From Hofstenia miamia (Eukaryota > Xenacoelomorpha > Acoela), in NCBI GenBank assembly GCA_004352715.1, contig SCFE01000052.1, positions 167,709-231,708 of the forward strand: a stretch of DNA of 64,000 bases. Direction: 5' to 3'. Under the pieces are notes generated by a model. That model had not been told where the DNA came from and searched no databases. It worked only from the letters and a program-made list of their open reading frames with translations. How positions within the stretch are numbered: the first letter of the stretch is position 1; every line of letters starts with the position of its first letter. Positions 45,090 through 54,733 of the stretch are shown here, one piece after another. The translations under genes and the position numbers were made by a program.

Positions 45090-46383
45090 ATATTTACAAG
45101 CTTGTCTGCGAGACAGAATTTTGAACCTCACTTCACCAGAATTTCTGTAGCTATCTCCAACGATCTCTACGATGCTGAAATATTATTCATACGATGTATA
45201 TCAAAAATGTTATTCACTATTTTTATAGCTCGATGAAGGCACTTAAAACTTATTAAAGTATGCAAACATGTATATGCCAGATTTCAATTTTTCATAATAT
45301 CCAAGTCTTAAAAATGGCAAATAACTGGATACCTTAAATACGGGGTGCTGATAAAAATTTAGTTGCCTAAACCATTTTTCTTAGCTTGTTTTGTTCTATT
45401 TAAACGCTACAAAAATAATATTTTGACATAGTATTGAATTAACAAAATAGGAAACATTGTGGCAAAGTTGTCTACTTGTACTGGCTACAGAAAGTGTGTC
45501 CTCGTAAAATGTTTAGAGACAAATAGTAACTAAGTATTTTGTATATACGAATTGATCTTAAATTTCATAAGTTGATGAAATGATAAATCCATATCATCTA
45601 CCTTATTCAATATTTATTAATAATTATTTAGGAAGTTTGATATTTTCAAACAAGCACAGGCATTTACTCAAAGGAGCCCATCGTGCGAATTCTGTCGTTT
45701 GGGACTTTCACAAAATGCTAGGAGCTCCTCTGCCTTGTTCGGTACTTCTGCTAAGAGAGTCTGGCCAATTGAAAGCAGCACAGGGAATTTCAGTAGGGTA
45801 TCTCTTTGCTGGGAAGAAACACTACGATGTTGATTATGATTTGGGAAATCTTTCAATCCAATGTGGTAGAAAAATAGATAATTTTAAAGTGTGGATGGCT
45901 TGGAAGGCAAGAGGCAGCAACGGATTTGAGGTTGATTAAATTGTATATATACTTTTTTTGATATTTATTTATATTAAATTTAATAACATACTTTCATGAA
46001 TAATTTAGGCACATGTGGATAAACTCTATGAAAATGCAGAATACTTTTTGAACAAAATCAAGTCAAGAGATGATTTCAGACTTGTGTTCCCTAAAGCAGA
46101 ACCAAGATTAAAAATTTGTTTTTGGTACTTGCCGCCATGGTTGCAAAAGAAGACGTTGAATGAAGAGGATAAAAAATATCTGAATGCAGTAACTCATAAA
46201 ATCAAAGAAGTTTACGTTTATGAAGGACTTTTATACTTGGCCACTCAGCCATTGAAAAAACACCCATTTTTCTTCAGGATTGTGATAATTGACCCTAGAA
46301 AGGGACCAAGGGAACTTGATAGAGTAATCTCAATATTTTCGGATATTGGATCCAAATTAAAGAAAGAAGACTTCAATGTATAG
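39775..46383 (+). CDS. Group II PLP-dependent decarboxylase (cysteine sulfinate / acidic amino acid decarboxylase-like), whole gene span
   Basis: Six exons: 39775-39903, 40966-41229, 41985-42272, 44099-44255, 45632-45930, 46009-46383; all GT-AG and in phase, about 503 residues, matching the 490-520 usual for CSAD/GADL1/GAD. The family decarboxylates glutamate, aspartate or cysteine sulfinate (to GABA, beta-alanine or hypotaurine/taurine). HPEEL--KID in exon 2, FTYE-like [24 protein letters not shown], the PLP-stacking His in EEGHYSLEK, Asp275 in NIDGAFGG and the Schiff-base Lys307 in [14 protein letters not shown] are present. N-DFHK and DGAFGG deviate from the usual NPHK and DA-WGG, so the substrate cannot be assigned. 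Probably cytosolic. A second copy starts at 58257. Confidence 0.93.
40287..40705. repeat. 82-bp direct repeat flanking a (TA)n and a gap
   Basis: 40287-40368 and 40624-40705 look identical (starting ATCAAATTTTATTTTGTAC). The gap (40561-40623) lies immediately before the second copy, after a (TA)n run. This is the pattern of a scaffold join in which the same reads end up on both sides. Confidence 0.9.
40561..40623. other. Assembly gap (63 N)
   Basis: 63 N directly after a (TA)n microsatellite (40531-40560). Confidence 0.99.
40966..41229 (+). CDS. Decarboxylase exon 2
   Basis: Encodes [37 protein letters not shown] and [16 protein letters not shown]. 'W--PEEL--L-DL-L', 'S--T-HP-FFNQL' and 'NTS--TYE--PVF--ME' are the diagnostic N-terminal motifs of CSAD/GAD. 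Confidence 0.93.
41230..41984. other. Decarboxylase intron 2
   Basis: AT-rich, nothing recognised. Confidence 0.7.
41985..42272 (+). CDS. Decarboxylase exon 3
   Basis: Encodes [20 protein letters not shown], the phosphate-binding and substrate-entrance region ('G---PGGS-SN' in GAD), and [20 protein letters not shown] with the His that stacks on the PLP ring; ends at MDALK in phase 0. Confidence 0.93.
42273..44098. other. Decarboxylase intron 3
   Basis: Holds a GC-richer repeat (42425-42800, continuing at 43582-43640) interrupted by a 784-bp inverted-repeat element (42798-43581). The remaining 43640-44098 shows nothing. Confidence 0.7.
42798..43581. mobile_element. Non-autonomous inverted-repeat element (784 bp)
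   Basis: Left end CCCCAGATAACAATTTTGGT; right end inverted ACCCAGATAACAAATTTTGG. CACT flanks both sides (42794-42797 and 43582-43585), a possible 4-bp target duplication, and joining the flanks gives continuous GGACCCACTGCG. GTTGTTT-type repeats lie inside both ends. No coding frame. The superfamily is unknown. Confidence 0.65.
44099..44255 (+). CDS. Decarboxylase exon 4
   Basis: Encodes [20 protein letters not shown] ('P--V-ATAGTTV-GA-D' in the family), then [10 protein letters not shown] with the Asp that pairs with the PLP ring nitrogen. The usual motif is H-VDA-WGG. Ends in phase 1. Confidence 0.93.
44256..45631. other. Decarboxylase intron 4
   Basis: Includes a (TA)n (45053-45086). The open frame at 44544-44774 has no family features and is treated as chance. 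Confidence 0.7.
45632..45930 (+). CDS. Decarboxylase exon 5 (PLP lysine)
   Basis: Encodes [20 protein letters not shown] then [11 protein letters not shown]; the Lys after DFH is the Schiff-base residue. [20 protein letters not shown] then [19 protein letters not shown] is the catalytic loop and following helix ('YLFQ-DK-YDV-YDTGDKSIQCGR' in CSAD/GAD). Phase 2 in, phase 0 out. Confidence 0.94.
46009..46383 (+). CDS. Decarboxylase exon 6 (C-terminal domain, stop)
   Basis: Encodes [47 protein letters not shown] and the TAG stop at 46381. 'N-CFWY-PP-LR' and 'N-FR-V--NP' are C-terminal family motifs. The preceding intron is only 78 bases. AATAAA at 46405-46410 is the likely polyadenylation signal. 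Confidence 0.93.
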   Translation, partial: AHVDKLYENAEYFLNKIKSRDDFRLVFPKAEPRLKICFWYLPPWLQKKTLNEEDKKYLNAVTHKIKEVYVYEGLLYLATQPLKKHPFFFRIVIIDPRKGPRELDRVISIFSDIGSKLKKEDFNV

Positions 46384-47049
46384 CATCATTAATTGTATTA
46401 TAATAATAAAATTTCATAGGTTTACTATTTTGTTTTCAATTAAACAAACATTGTATCTATAAATGGTTACTTCAAATTGAAAAAATGGATTTATGCTTAT
46501 AATTTGTGTCACTTAACTTCATATAAAACAATTTCATAAAATATTACAACATCAAGTCTACCTTAAGCTTTGATTATTTTCGAATCCAAAATATTCAATA
46601 CTATTTCATCTGTGCATCTTTTCCAATAAATGCTTGATAGCCAGTTGATAATTGAAAGAATTCTTCATTGAAAGACCAATGAACGCGCATTCTTCATGCT
46701 GAAGATCTATAAAAAGCATGAAAATTTGCATTCTCTTCCGAATTTTGACAGTAACTGGGTAATATATTTTGTTGCTTCTTATTCAACCATTTAATCATTA
46801 ATTATTTATATATATATAAAAAACGATTATATTAAATATATTATTTAGGGAACGGAAAATATTTTTGGAATTGTAGGAGGTTTAATAAAGAATGAAGTTC
46901 AATTTTGAATTACAGTGAATAAGGTTTCTTTACGTTATACTCAATGATTGACATGGATAGTGACTGATGAATTTCCACATTAGATATAGATGCAATGTGC
47001 ATTACGATCGGGTTCGATTCCTATTTAATTTGGACGAGTAATTAACCTT

Positions 47050-47172
47050 AAGGTGAGTTCAGACGAGAATCTTTTTGATGTACGCTTTTTATTACAGTCC
47101 GTTCAGACGAGCATCTTTTTGATGTATATCAAATGATATACATCAAAAGATGCACGTCTGAACGCACCTTTA
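47050..47172. mobile_element. Hairpin MITE
   Basis: AAGGTGAGTTCAGACG at 47050 and its inverted partner CGTCTGAACGCACCTT at 47155-47170 form terminal repeats. The inner part 47101-47163 folds almost completely on itself (GTTCAGACGAGCATC against GATGCACGTCTGAAC, with GATGTATATC facing GATATACATC). No coding. It resembles mariner-type MITEs, but the target site is unclear. Confidence 0.7.
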
Positions 47173-47949
47173 GGCATGATTTTGTCAATATACTAAATTT
47201 AGAAAGAAAATTTCTATCCACTTGCTGTTGAGATTTTAGAGCTGCTTAATTCTAGAAAATGTAAATGTTATATTTAATAGATTTACCTTATCTTCTTTGC
47301 AAAAATTGTATATAATATTTCCAAAATTTGAATGTATACTCAAATTACACAAATGAAATAAATGAAGCTACAATAACAACAAACAAAGAGTACAAATAGA
47401 AAGAAAACAAGTAATTGGAATTCATCAGAAGTTTAATTAATATTATTCACAAATCACTAGCTTAAAAACCAAACAAATATTACTAATTGCACCATGCATT
47501 TATGGAATTAGAAGAGCCAAATATTAACTGTTTTCAAGTAAATGGTCTATCCAATCTTTTTTAAGTCTTCTTAAATTTGGACTGCAGCGTAGAGTTCCAT
47601 TCATTACAAATATTTCTCATTTATATTTTTTTACTTGTTTTGTATTTATCCATTTACTGGTTCTTTTATTGTATTTAAAATTATTTATAAGTATTCATGA
47701 TTATATGACCCAAGGTTTCTAAAGGAGTTTATGTAATCAGAAATTTTCTATGCCAAAAGCAGCAAGTGTTCTAAGCATGCCCGGGCCTACCCATTGATGT
47801 TTAGTTCAATTTTATTAAACAAAGTTCTATGAACTTTCTACCTTATATTGCTTTGAAAAATTAAGATTTAGTAACTTTGTTAGAGATATATTAACACTGT
47901 GAGAGTGCCCGAATGAAGCTCAAGATTCGAATTTATGTTAATACTCGAT

Positions 47950-47954
<5 letters not shown>

Positions 47955-47986
<32 letters not shown>

Positions 47987-48018
47987 GTATACACTGTATA
48001 TATATACATATATATACA

Positions 48019-48052
<34 letters not shown>

Positions 48053-48081
48053 CCCGGCATATATATATATATATATATATG
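47955..48081. repeat. Imperfect (TA)n/(TATACA)n array
   Basis: About 125 bases of TA repeat with CA interruptions, just like the arrays at the gap edges but resolved here. Confidence 0.9.
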
Positions 48082-48680
48082 TTTACAATTTTGTAGTTAT
48101 ATTTATTTCTAACTCTAGAGATTTAATAAAAAATAAGATAAGAATCAAACACCTGCAAAAAATTGATTAGCTAAAATAAATTCGAAAAACAGCAAACCTT
48201 ATTACATATAGAAAAATGTTAATACTTATTTGAACTGCCAATCGTAGCTTACCCCATATAGTTAAACTTAATAATCTCAAAATATTATTCCTTGCTTTCT
48301 GACAAAAGTGTGAGCCTTTTCCTCAAAAGCTACTTCCGAAAACGCGCAAGGTTTCTGAAAACTGCCCATTGCTGACGAAAGGGAGAACCATTATCATTCT
48401 AGTTAGCATCGGTGAAATTTTTCCATTTTTTTGTTTAGATATAATAATATGGTTATTACTTGTTCCATAGATTACTAAATAGAATAGTTTGTATTTAGGT
48501 GTCTATGCCTATACAGATAGTTACAAAATCTTAGCCTTAGAATCATTTGATTGAAATAAACAAGGAGCATGACTAAAAAACAGATACTTAACTACCCCTT
48601 AATCCAACATGATGCACGGACCTGCTCTGTCCATTACATAGCGTTCAATACTATAGCACTGAAAACACTTATGAACTAGA

Positions 48681-48907
48681 GTTCCGCAGGACCAGAATTT
48701 TATTGGTGCCAGCTGCTTCCCATACCAGTCTCATGAAAATATCTCATCGCATGGTTACACAAAATATCTTCTATTTTAGACAAACATATTTTGAGGAACA
48801 CTGAGATTCGTGATACCAGTATTTTTTATTTTTGGTCCAAGGCTTTAGTGAATCCCAGTCCCACTGAAATACTTAGTACCAAATCCGATTCTCTAGTCCT
48901 GCAGAAC
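48681..48907. mobile_element. Possible short inverted-repeat element
   Basis: GTTCCGCAGGACCAGA at 48681 and, inverted at 48892-48907, GTTCTGCAGGACTAGA. 227 bp, no coding, no clear target duplication. Confidence 0.4.
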
Positions 48908-49599
48908 CCAAATATACACGCACCAAGCAACAAATATAATTTCACTTAAAGATATTAGTGCTTTGCAAGCTTCCTGGTGGGACACAAGCTGTGCATTTAT
49001 TAAATTTATCATAATTCAAGTAAATATTATTTTTGTTGTTTGAGTTTGCTTAAACTTTTGTACAAACGGTACAATTGTTGTTGCAAATGTAATTATAACG
49101 AGCAATGTAACAGGATAAATTTGAAATATTTTGCAAGTAACAAATATGTAAAGAAAAAGTTTAGCACTTTTAACTATATAATTTTACTGCACAAGGGTCT
49201 GTTTACTAACACGTTTAATGACTTTGTTGTGTTGCGTCGTGTTGGTTATTGAGTGAAAAATCTCACACAACGGCAAGCCTGGGAAGCAGACGGAAATTAT
49301 CTGCACAAAGTTTTGGATTAAACTTTCAGCTACAAAAGGCAATGCAGTTGCAAAACTTATGGATGAAAGTCTATTGCTGGAAAATAACTGGAATTATGCA
49401 GCAAGCCGGGCACAATTTAGATGAACTTTCCTAAAAGGGCATATTTTTACAAAAAACTTCACTTTTAGGAAATGAATAATAATAGTAGATGTCTATTGTT
49501 ATGCTTTGAAATTAATGGCTGTCTTTGTTTTTGAAAAAGTGAAGTCGAAAATCTTTTTAGTTCTAAAACACATTTAAGAAATTATTACTAAGACAATAC

Positions 49600-52125
49600 A
49601 CTTCAATAGCTATTTATTCGTTTGTTTGTGCACATTGATGTTCTATACATGATATATACAATATATGCAAATATAGATACAAAATGTACAAACTACAAAC
49701 TAAGCTACAAAATAATAAATTTAAAACAATTAAAAAAACACACAACACTATTTACAAATTAAAAGAATTAAGTTTTGCTGGATTTAATATTTCGCCATAC
49801 ATTTAATTTTTTAGATGATCCCAGTAAATACTGTTCAGCAAGGAGATTTTGTTTTAACAAGCGTTTAAAGGACTTTATATTGGGAGTGCAACGGATGTTA
49901 GGATCTAGATTATTCCAGCGTGTACAGGCATTTACAAAGAAAGAGCAACTCCCATATCTATTTTTAGATAACATTCTGCTGAAACATTTGCTGCCTCTCT
50001 TATGGTAGTTAATGTAATTATCAAAGAATAATGTGCTTGTAGTTAGCTTTTCTATGTATTTATACAGAGTTATTAGACTAATGTAAATTGTGAAGTATTT
50101 TGGTGACAACATTTTGATTTCATTGAGCTTTCTACCCGTCTCTTGTCTACCAATGCCATACATTGTTGTTAATGACCAGTTGAACACTGTATTTATGCGC
50201 TCTGATAATTCTGTGCTTATGTTGTTCAATAGTATTCAGGCGTACTGATAGTGACTGGTTACTAGAGCATCTATTAAATTCTTGTTTTTAGTGATATTTT
50301 TTATCTGGCGAATACTCTGGATACCTGCTACCATTTTACCAAGTTTGCTTTTAATGAACAACTTGAAGTTGAGATTTCTATCAATCTCAACACCTAGATA
50401 CTTAATTTCATTTGACTGCTGAATTTCTGGCGTTTCACTACCTGTATGCAAAGTAATATTTTTGGCAAGATCTCTGGATTCATTTGGAGAAAAAATTGTA
50501 AACTGCGTCTTTTGCTCATTCAAATTCAATTTATGCTGCTGAAGATATCTCTTAATGTTCATGAGATCAGATTTTAAATATTCTGTTGCTATGATGGGAC
50601 TACTATGATTTGCTATTATACATATATCGTCAGCATATTGAATTATATTACAATTTTTTACATATTTACAGATATCATTTATGAACACATTAAAAAGAAT
50701 AGGCCCAAGAACTGAACCTTGGGGTATGCCTTTGTCTGTGGTTACAAAATTTGAGTATATGTTATTTACTTTGACACGCTGTTGTCTACAACTTAAGAAA
50801 CTTTGCAGCAATTTTCTACTTAGCTCATTAAATCCATATCTATGTAATTTCTGATTTAATATATGAAAATCTAGGCTGTCAAAAGCTTTGCTCAGATCGA
50901 GTAAAGCTACACTACTGCTAATACCGTTATTTAAGTTAAACCTTACACTCTCAGTTAGTTTTAGCAAGGCATCTGCAGTACTGTGTGCTTTTCTAAAACC
51001 AAACTGATTTGGTACTAAAATGTTATTATCATTCAGATAGAGGTTTATTTGTGCACATAGAAGTTTTTCAAAAATTTTTGCAAAAGGATTTGTGATAGAA
51101 ATAGGGCGATAATTTTCACACTTCGTGGGATCTCCTTTCTTGAATATGGGTGCTACATCTGCCTTTTTAAGTACTGCAGGAAAATTTGAACTGCTTATTG
51201 CAAAATTGTATGCAAACAAAAGGTGTTCAGCAAAGTAATCAATGTACTCCTTAATAATAAAAATTGGTATACCACAGCTACCACTGGAGGTGTTGGGATC
51301 CATTGTAGATATCACCTTTAGTAATTCCTGTTTATGAATATATCGAAATGAAAAAGTGGTCTCTAGTTGATCAATTTTGTTCTCAAATGGAACAGCCGCA
51401 CCTGTATAAGTCCCTAGTTTTTTAAAAGTGTGATTTAATTCATCTGCTATTAACCTATTATCACTACATACTGTGTTGCTTACTACTAACTCATTTATAG
51501 CACATGACAAACCTTTCTTTCGATTTAAGTATCTATTTATAAACCTCCATTTACTTTTAGATTGTTCTAGTTTGTTATAGAAGTGTTTAGCATTTTGATT
51601 TTGCTGCACTTTTTTTAGAGCGTGTAGTTTATTTTTTATACAATTGAAGTTATTAAAGTTTGTTTCTGATCTATTAGCGCTTAAATTTTTCCACATTTTC
51701 TTTTTCTGCTCTTCTAACATTTGAATTTCCTTACTCTTTGCATTATAAACCTGACACGATTTAATATACACATATCTAAATGGTGCTGTTTTGTTTAAGC
51801 AGGTTTTAATTCCATTTAGCAAAAAATTTATCATTGCATTTGAATCATTAAGTGTGTAAATGTAGTCCCATGCAACATTTTTGAGCGAGAGAAGAGAGCT
51901 TTATCAAATTCTTTGAAGCTTCTTCTAAGGAATCTTTTCCTCTCTTTAGGGGTGTGCACTGTGCTGAGGATATACACACATAAATTGTGATCAGAAAAAG
52001 AATTAAAGACGTAGGTTTCATAATCTAAGCTATCTACATTTGTCAAGAAGTAGTCAATCAGAGTTAAGCTTCTTGTTGGTATCTCCTTATTTACTGAAAT
52101 AATGTGTTCAAATAACACAAATTAT
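49600..52125 (-). mobile_element. Young 5'-truncated LINE (CR1/jockey-like), two lesions
   Basis: Minus strand, endonuclease C-terminus to 3' end. 52118-51890 has TLIDYFLTN and SFSDHNLC (endonuclease SDH). 51834-50239 is an RT domain with CENYRPISITNPFAKIFEKL, NQFGFRKAHSTADALL, SVALLDLSKAFDSLDF, IPQGSVLGPILFNVFINDI, IIQYADDICII and KLNLNEQKTQF. 50235-49768 is the C-terminal region with CTRWNNLDPNI. Lesions: a frame change near 51880-51895 (WDYIYTLND continues in the other frame) and one in-frame TGA at 50236-50238. AATAAA lies at plus 49613-49618. The upstream part of the endonuclease is missing beyond about 52125. Confidence 0.92.
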
Positions 52126-52579
52126 AGGTCTAAATACTAGAAAAAATTTCATATAGAATCTTACCTTCATGTATTTGTTGTTAGGGAAATCTAAACTGTA
52201 TCAATGCTTTGGTTTTTGATGGGCTTGATTTTATTGGCTTTTACTAGACTATAGTTTTTGGTTTCTAATTCAGCCAACAAGGATAACGTCTCGTAAGAGC
52301 AATTTTTATCACTAAAATTCAATTTAAAAGCTTGAAAATATATTATATTTTATAAGTTTAAGTGTAATGAAATTCCTTTTGATAACTTATGCAACTTACA
52401 ATGACGCATACTAAGAAAGGACTGTACGAGATCACAATTAATTCCATAATTGAAAAATCAACAACTTAGAATAGTGCGTTAATATCTTATTACGTTATAA
52501 CTAATAGTGCTAAATGAATATATTCAAATCAAATAAATAGAATAGGAGCATATAGAACATACATATATATATATATATA
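52126..52579. other. Non-coding stretch, nothing recognised
   Basis: AT-rich filler ending in a (TA)n (52563-52581). Confidence 0.5.
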
Positions 52580-52581
52580 TA

Positions 52582-52992
52582 CACAGGGTGGGGAAGCAAA
52601 ATTTACAGTGAGCTTTAAGTTGTTTTTACTCAGTAAAATTGAGTCACTTGTTTTAAAATATTACTCATGTTGATGTCATAACTATTCTAGCACACTGAGA
52701 CCCTATATATACAAAATAGAAATTATGTATGGACACAGGATGGTGCCCCGGCTCACACAGCTAGAAAAATACAAGAATTTTGCAAATCAAATTTCTGTAA
52801 TTTTTGGAAGTCGTGTTTATGGCCACCTTCTAGCCCAGACCTAAACCATTTGGATTATTCTTTTTGGAGCCTTTTACAAAATGCTACCAATAGAACATCG
52901 CACAGCAATGTCGACTTTCTCAAAGAAACTATTACACAAGAATGGGAGAGGTTGTCTCCTGAGTATTTGAAGAAGACATGTGAAAGTTTCAG
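52582..52992 (+). mobile_element. Mariner/maT-like (DD37D-type) element, truncated by a gap
   Basis: Starts at TA within (TA)n with CACAGGGTGGGGAAGCAAAA, a terminal repeat typical of this group. Internally deleted: transposase appears only from about 52727 as VWTQDGAPAHTARKI, then LWPPSSPDLNHLDYSFWSLL, FLKETITQEWERLSPEYL and KKTCESF. The second and third catalytic Asp (QDGAPAHTA, LDY) are present. The end is in the 360-N gap. Confidence 0.8.
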
Positions 52993-53352
52993 NNNNNNNN
53001 NNNNNNNNNNNNNNNNNNNNNNNNNNNNNNNNNNNNNNNNNNNNNNNNNNNNNNNNNNNNNNNNNNNNNNNNNNNNNNNNNNNNNNNNNNNNNNNNNNNN
53101 NNNNNNNNNNNNNNNNNNNNNNNNNNNNNNNNNNNNNNNNNNNNNNNNNNNNNNNNNNNNNNNNNNNNNNNNNNNNNNNNNNNNNNNNNNNNNNNNNNNN
53201 NNNNNNNNNNNNNNNNNNNNNNNNNNNNNNNNNNNNNNNNNNNNNNNNNNNNNNNNNNNNNNNNNNNNNNNNNNNNNNNNNNNNNNNNNNNNNNNNNNNN
53301 NNNNNNNNNNNNNNNNNNNNNNNNNNNNNNNNNNNNNNNNNNNNNNNNNNNN
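52993..53352. other. Assembly gap (360 N)
   Basis: The gap begins inside the maT-like transposase and ends in a short TATATATA. Confidence 0.99.
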
Positions 53353-53360
53353 TATATATA

Positions 53361-54012
53361 CATAAATATTGTAATTGGTGATGCTAAATAATTTCTCTGT
53401 TAATCCTTATTTTGACTGGCACAGCTTACCTCAACCTTCTGCTTGTCTATACCCTCTGCTTATCGGATATTAAGTTTGGTATATTATTCACTATCTCTAT
53501 TCTGCAAAAACTATATTGGTTTTTCTTGACAGGTATGTGATTTACATTTCAATCTGCTTAGAATTTCAACTTTCATCAAGTCGTCAGCACTTGAAGGTGT
53601 TTACATCAGTTGTACCAGCAAAAGTAGGTAATTAAGTATGCTTGTTTAAGTTTAAGGAGAAGCAAGAACGTTACACTGCAAATAACATTTTAGATTACAA
53701 TTCTTGACAGCACCTAATCACATTTGAACTATGAACTTAGATTTTACATAATACAACTCGATGTATATACTATAAACCGGATGTAAGGTAAACTGACTTA
53801 TCCCAAAAATAAATGATTTTTTTCAGAAAACTCGATTCATATTTAACAATTGCTATGCTTAATTATGGCAACAAAATTGGCCAACACGGAGCCATTGCTT
53901 CTTTTTCCTAGGAAACGAAAAATTTACACATTTCCATTAAATTTGCGCACTTTCTTCATTATTGAAAAAATTTAAAATAAGCCAATTTATCTTATATATA
54001 TATATATATATA
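53361..54012. other. Non-coding stretch
   Basis: No gene recognised; ends in a (TA)n (53995-54014). Confidence 0.5.
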
Positions 54013-54014
54013 TA

Positions 54015-54710
54015 TGTAAGGGATGATGGGGTAAAATATGTTCTATAGCTTTTATGGAATCACAAAATACCAAAATTTTACATATTAGATAGGCATTTTA
54101 CTTCAGTTCAGTTTTAACTATAATATATTTTGAATATTTTTTTTCCAAAAATAAAAAATCCACATCTGTACTTAAAAGTTTTTAATTTGAAGAACACAAC
54201 AGCATCTTATCATATGCACATAATTCAGTGCATGTACGCTCGTACAGTATATATTTACATGCATTAGAAGCATGAACACCAGTCTGATGCATTGCTGCAC
54301 AAAACATTAGCACATAGGGAACATACCTCACATTTAATCCACTGCTCTCCAGATAAGAATGTGGAAAATGTTAATTTCCCATTTTGCCTCATTCTAATAG
54401 TTTACATGATGATCATGTTGTCACATTTAGGATACAAGATATTATCTTAAGTTGATTACACATTTTAGTTAATGTATTGAGAAACTAATGAACAGAAATG
54501 AACATTCAATTTCTCACAGATGGCAAACACTAAATCAAGTATTGAGAAGACCTGCAAAAACGTCCACGTTGCTAACATGCACTGCAATCTGAAATGTGAT
54601 TGGCTGTTTATAGACAGTTGATTGTTTATCAAAACAGCATATATTCAGTCAGCAGTAACAAGCCAATTTCTTAAAAATATAATTTCCCATTTTACCTCAC
54701 CTTCCCCATG
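54015..54710. mobile_element. Probable non-autonomous TA-targeting element (about 700 bp)
   Basis: Left end GGGATGATGGGGTAAAAT; right end, inverted, GGGGAAGGTGAGGTAAAAT. Both ends are bordered by TA inside (TA)n arrays (53995-54014 and 54711-54733). A second ATTTCCCATTTTGCCTCATT lies inside. No transposase frame. The 'GGGGTAAAATG' wording recalls pogo/Tc1-type ends; the assignment is tentative. Confidence 0.55.
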
Positions 54711-54733
54711 TATATATATATATATATATATAT

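Larger units (their letters stand above)
46384..49600. other. Intergenic stretch downstream of the decarboxylase
   Basis: No gene. It contains a hairpin MITE (47050-47170), an imperfect (TA)n array (47955-48081), a possible TIR repeat (48681-48907) and AT-rich filler. A B-box-like GGTTCGATTCC at 47011-47021 hints at an old tRNA-derived SINE but no intact tRNA fold is seen. Confidence 0.6.

Noticed and set aside
46954-47021. A-box/B-box-like motifs (GGTTCGATTCC) suggesting a tRNA or SINE
   Set aside because: No cloverleaf can be folded and the A-box match is poor; at most an old SINE.
47913-48170. Ile/Tyr-rich frame
   Set aside because: Translation of a (TA)n microsatellite.
49775-50008. Plus-strand frame of 77 codons
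   Set aside because: Antisense of the LINE C-terminal region.
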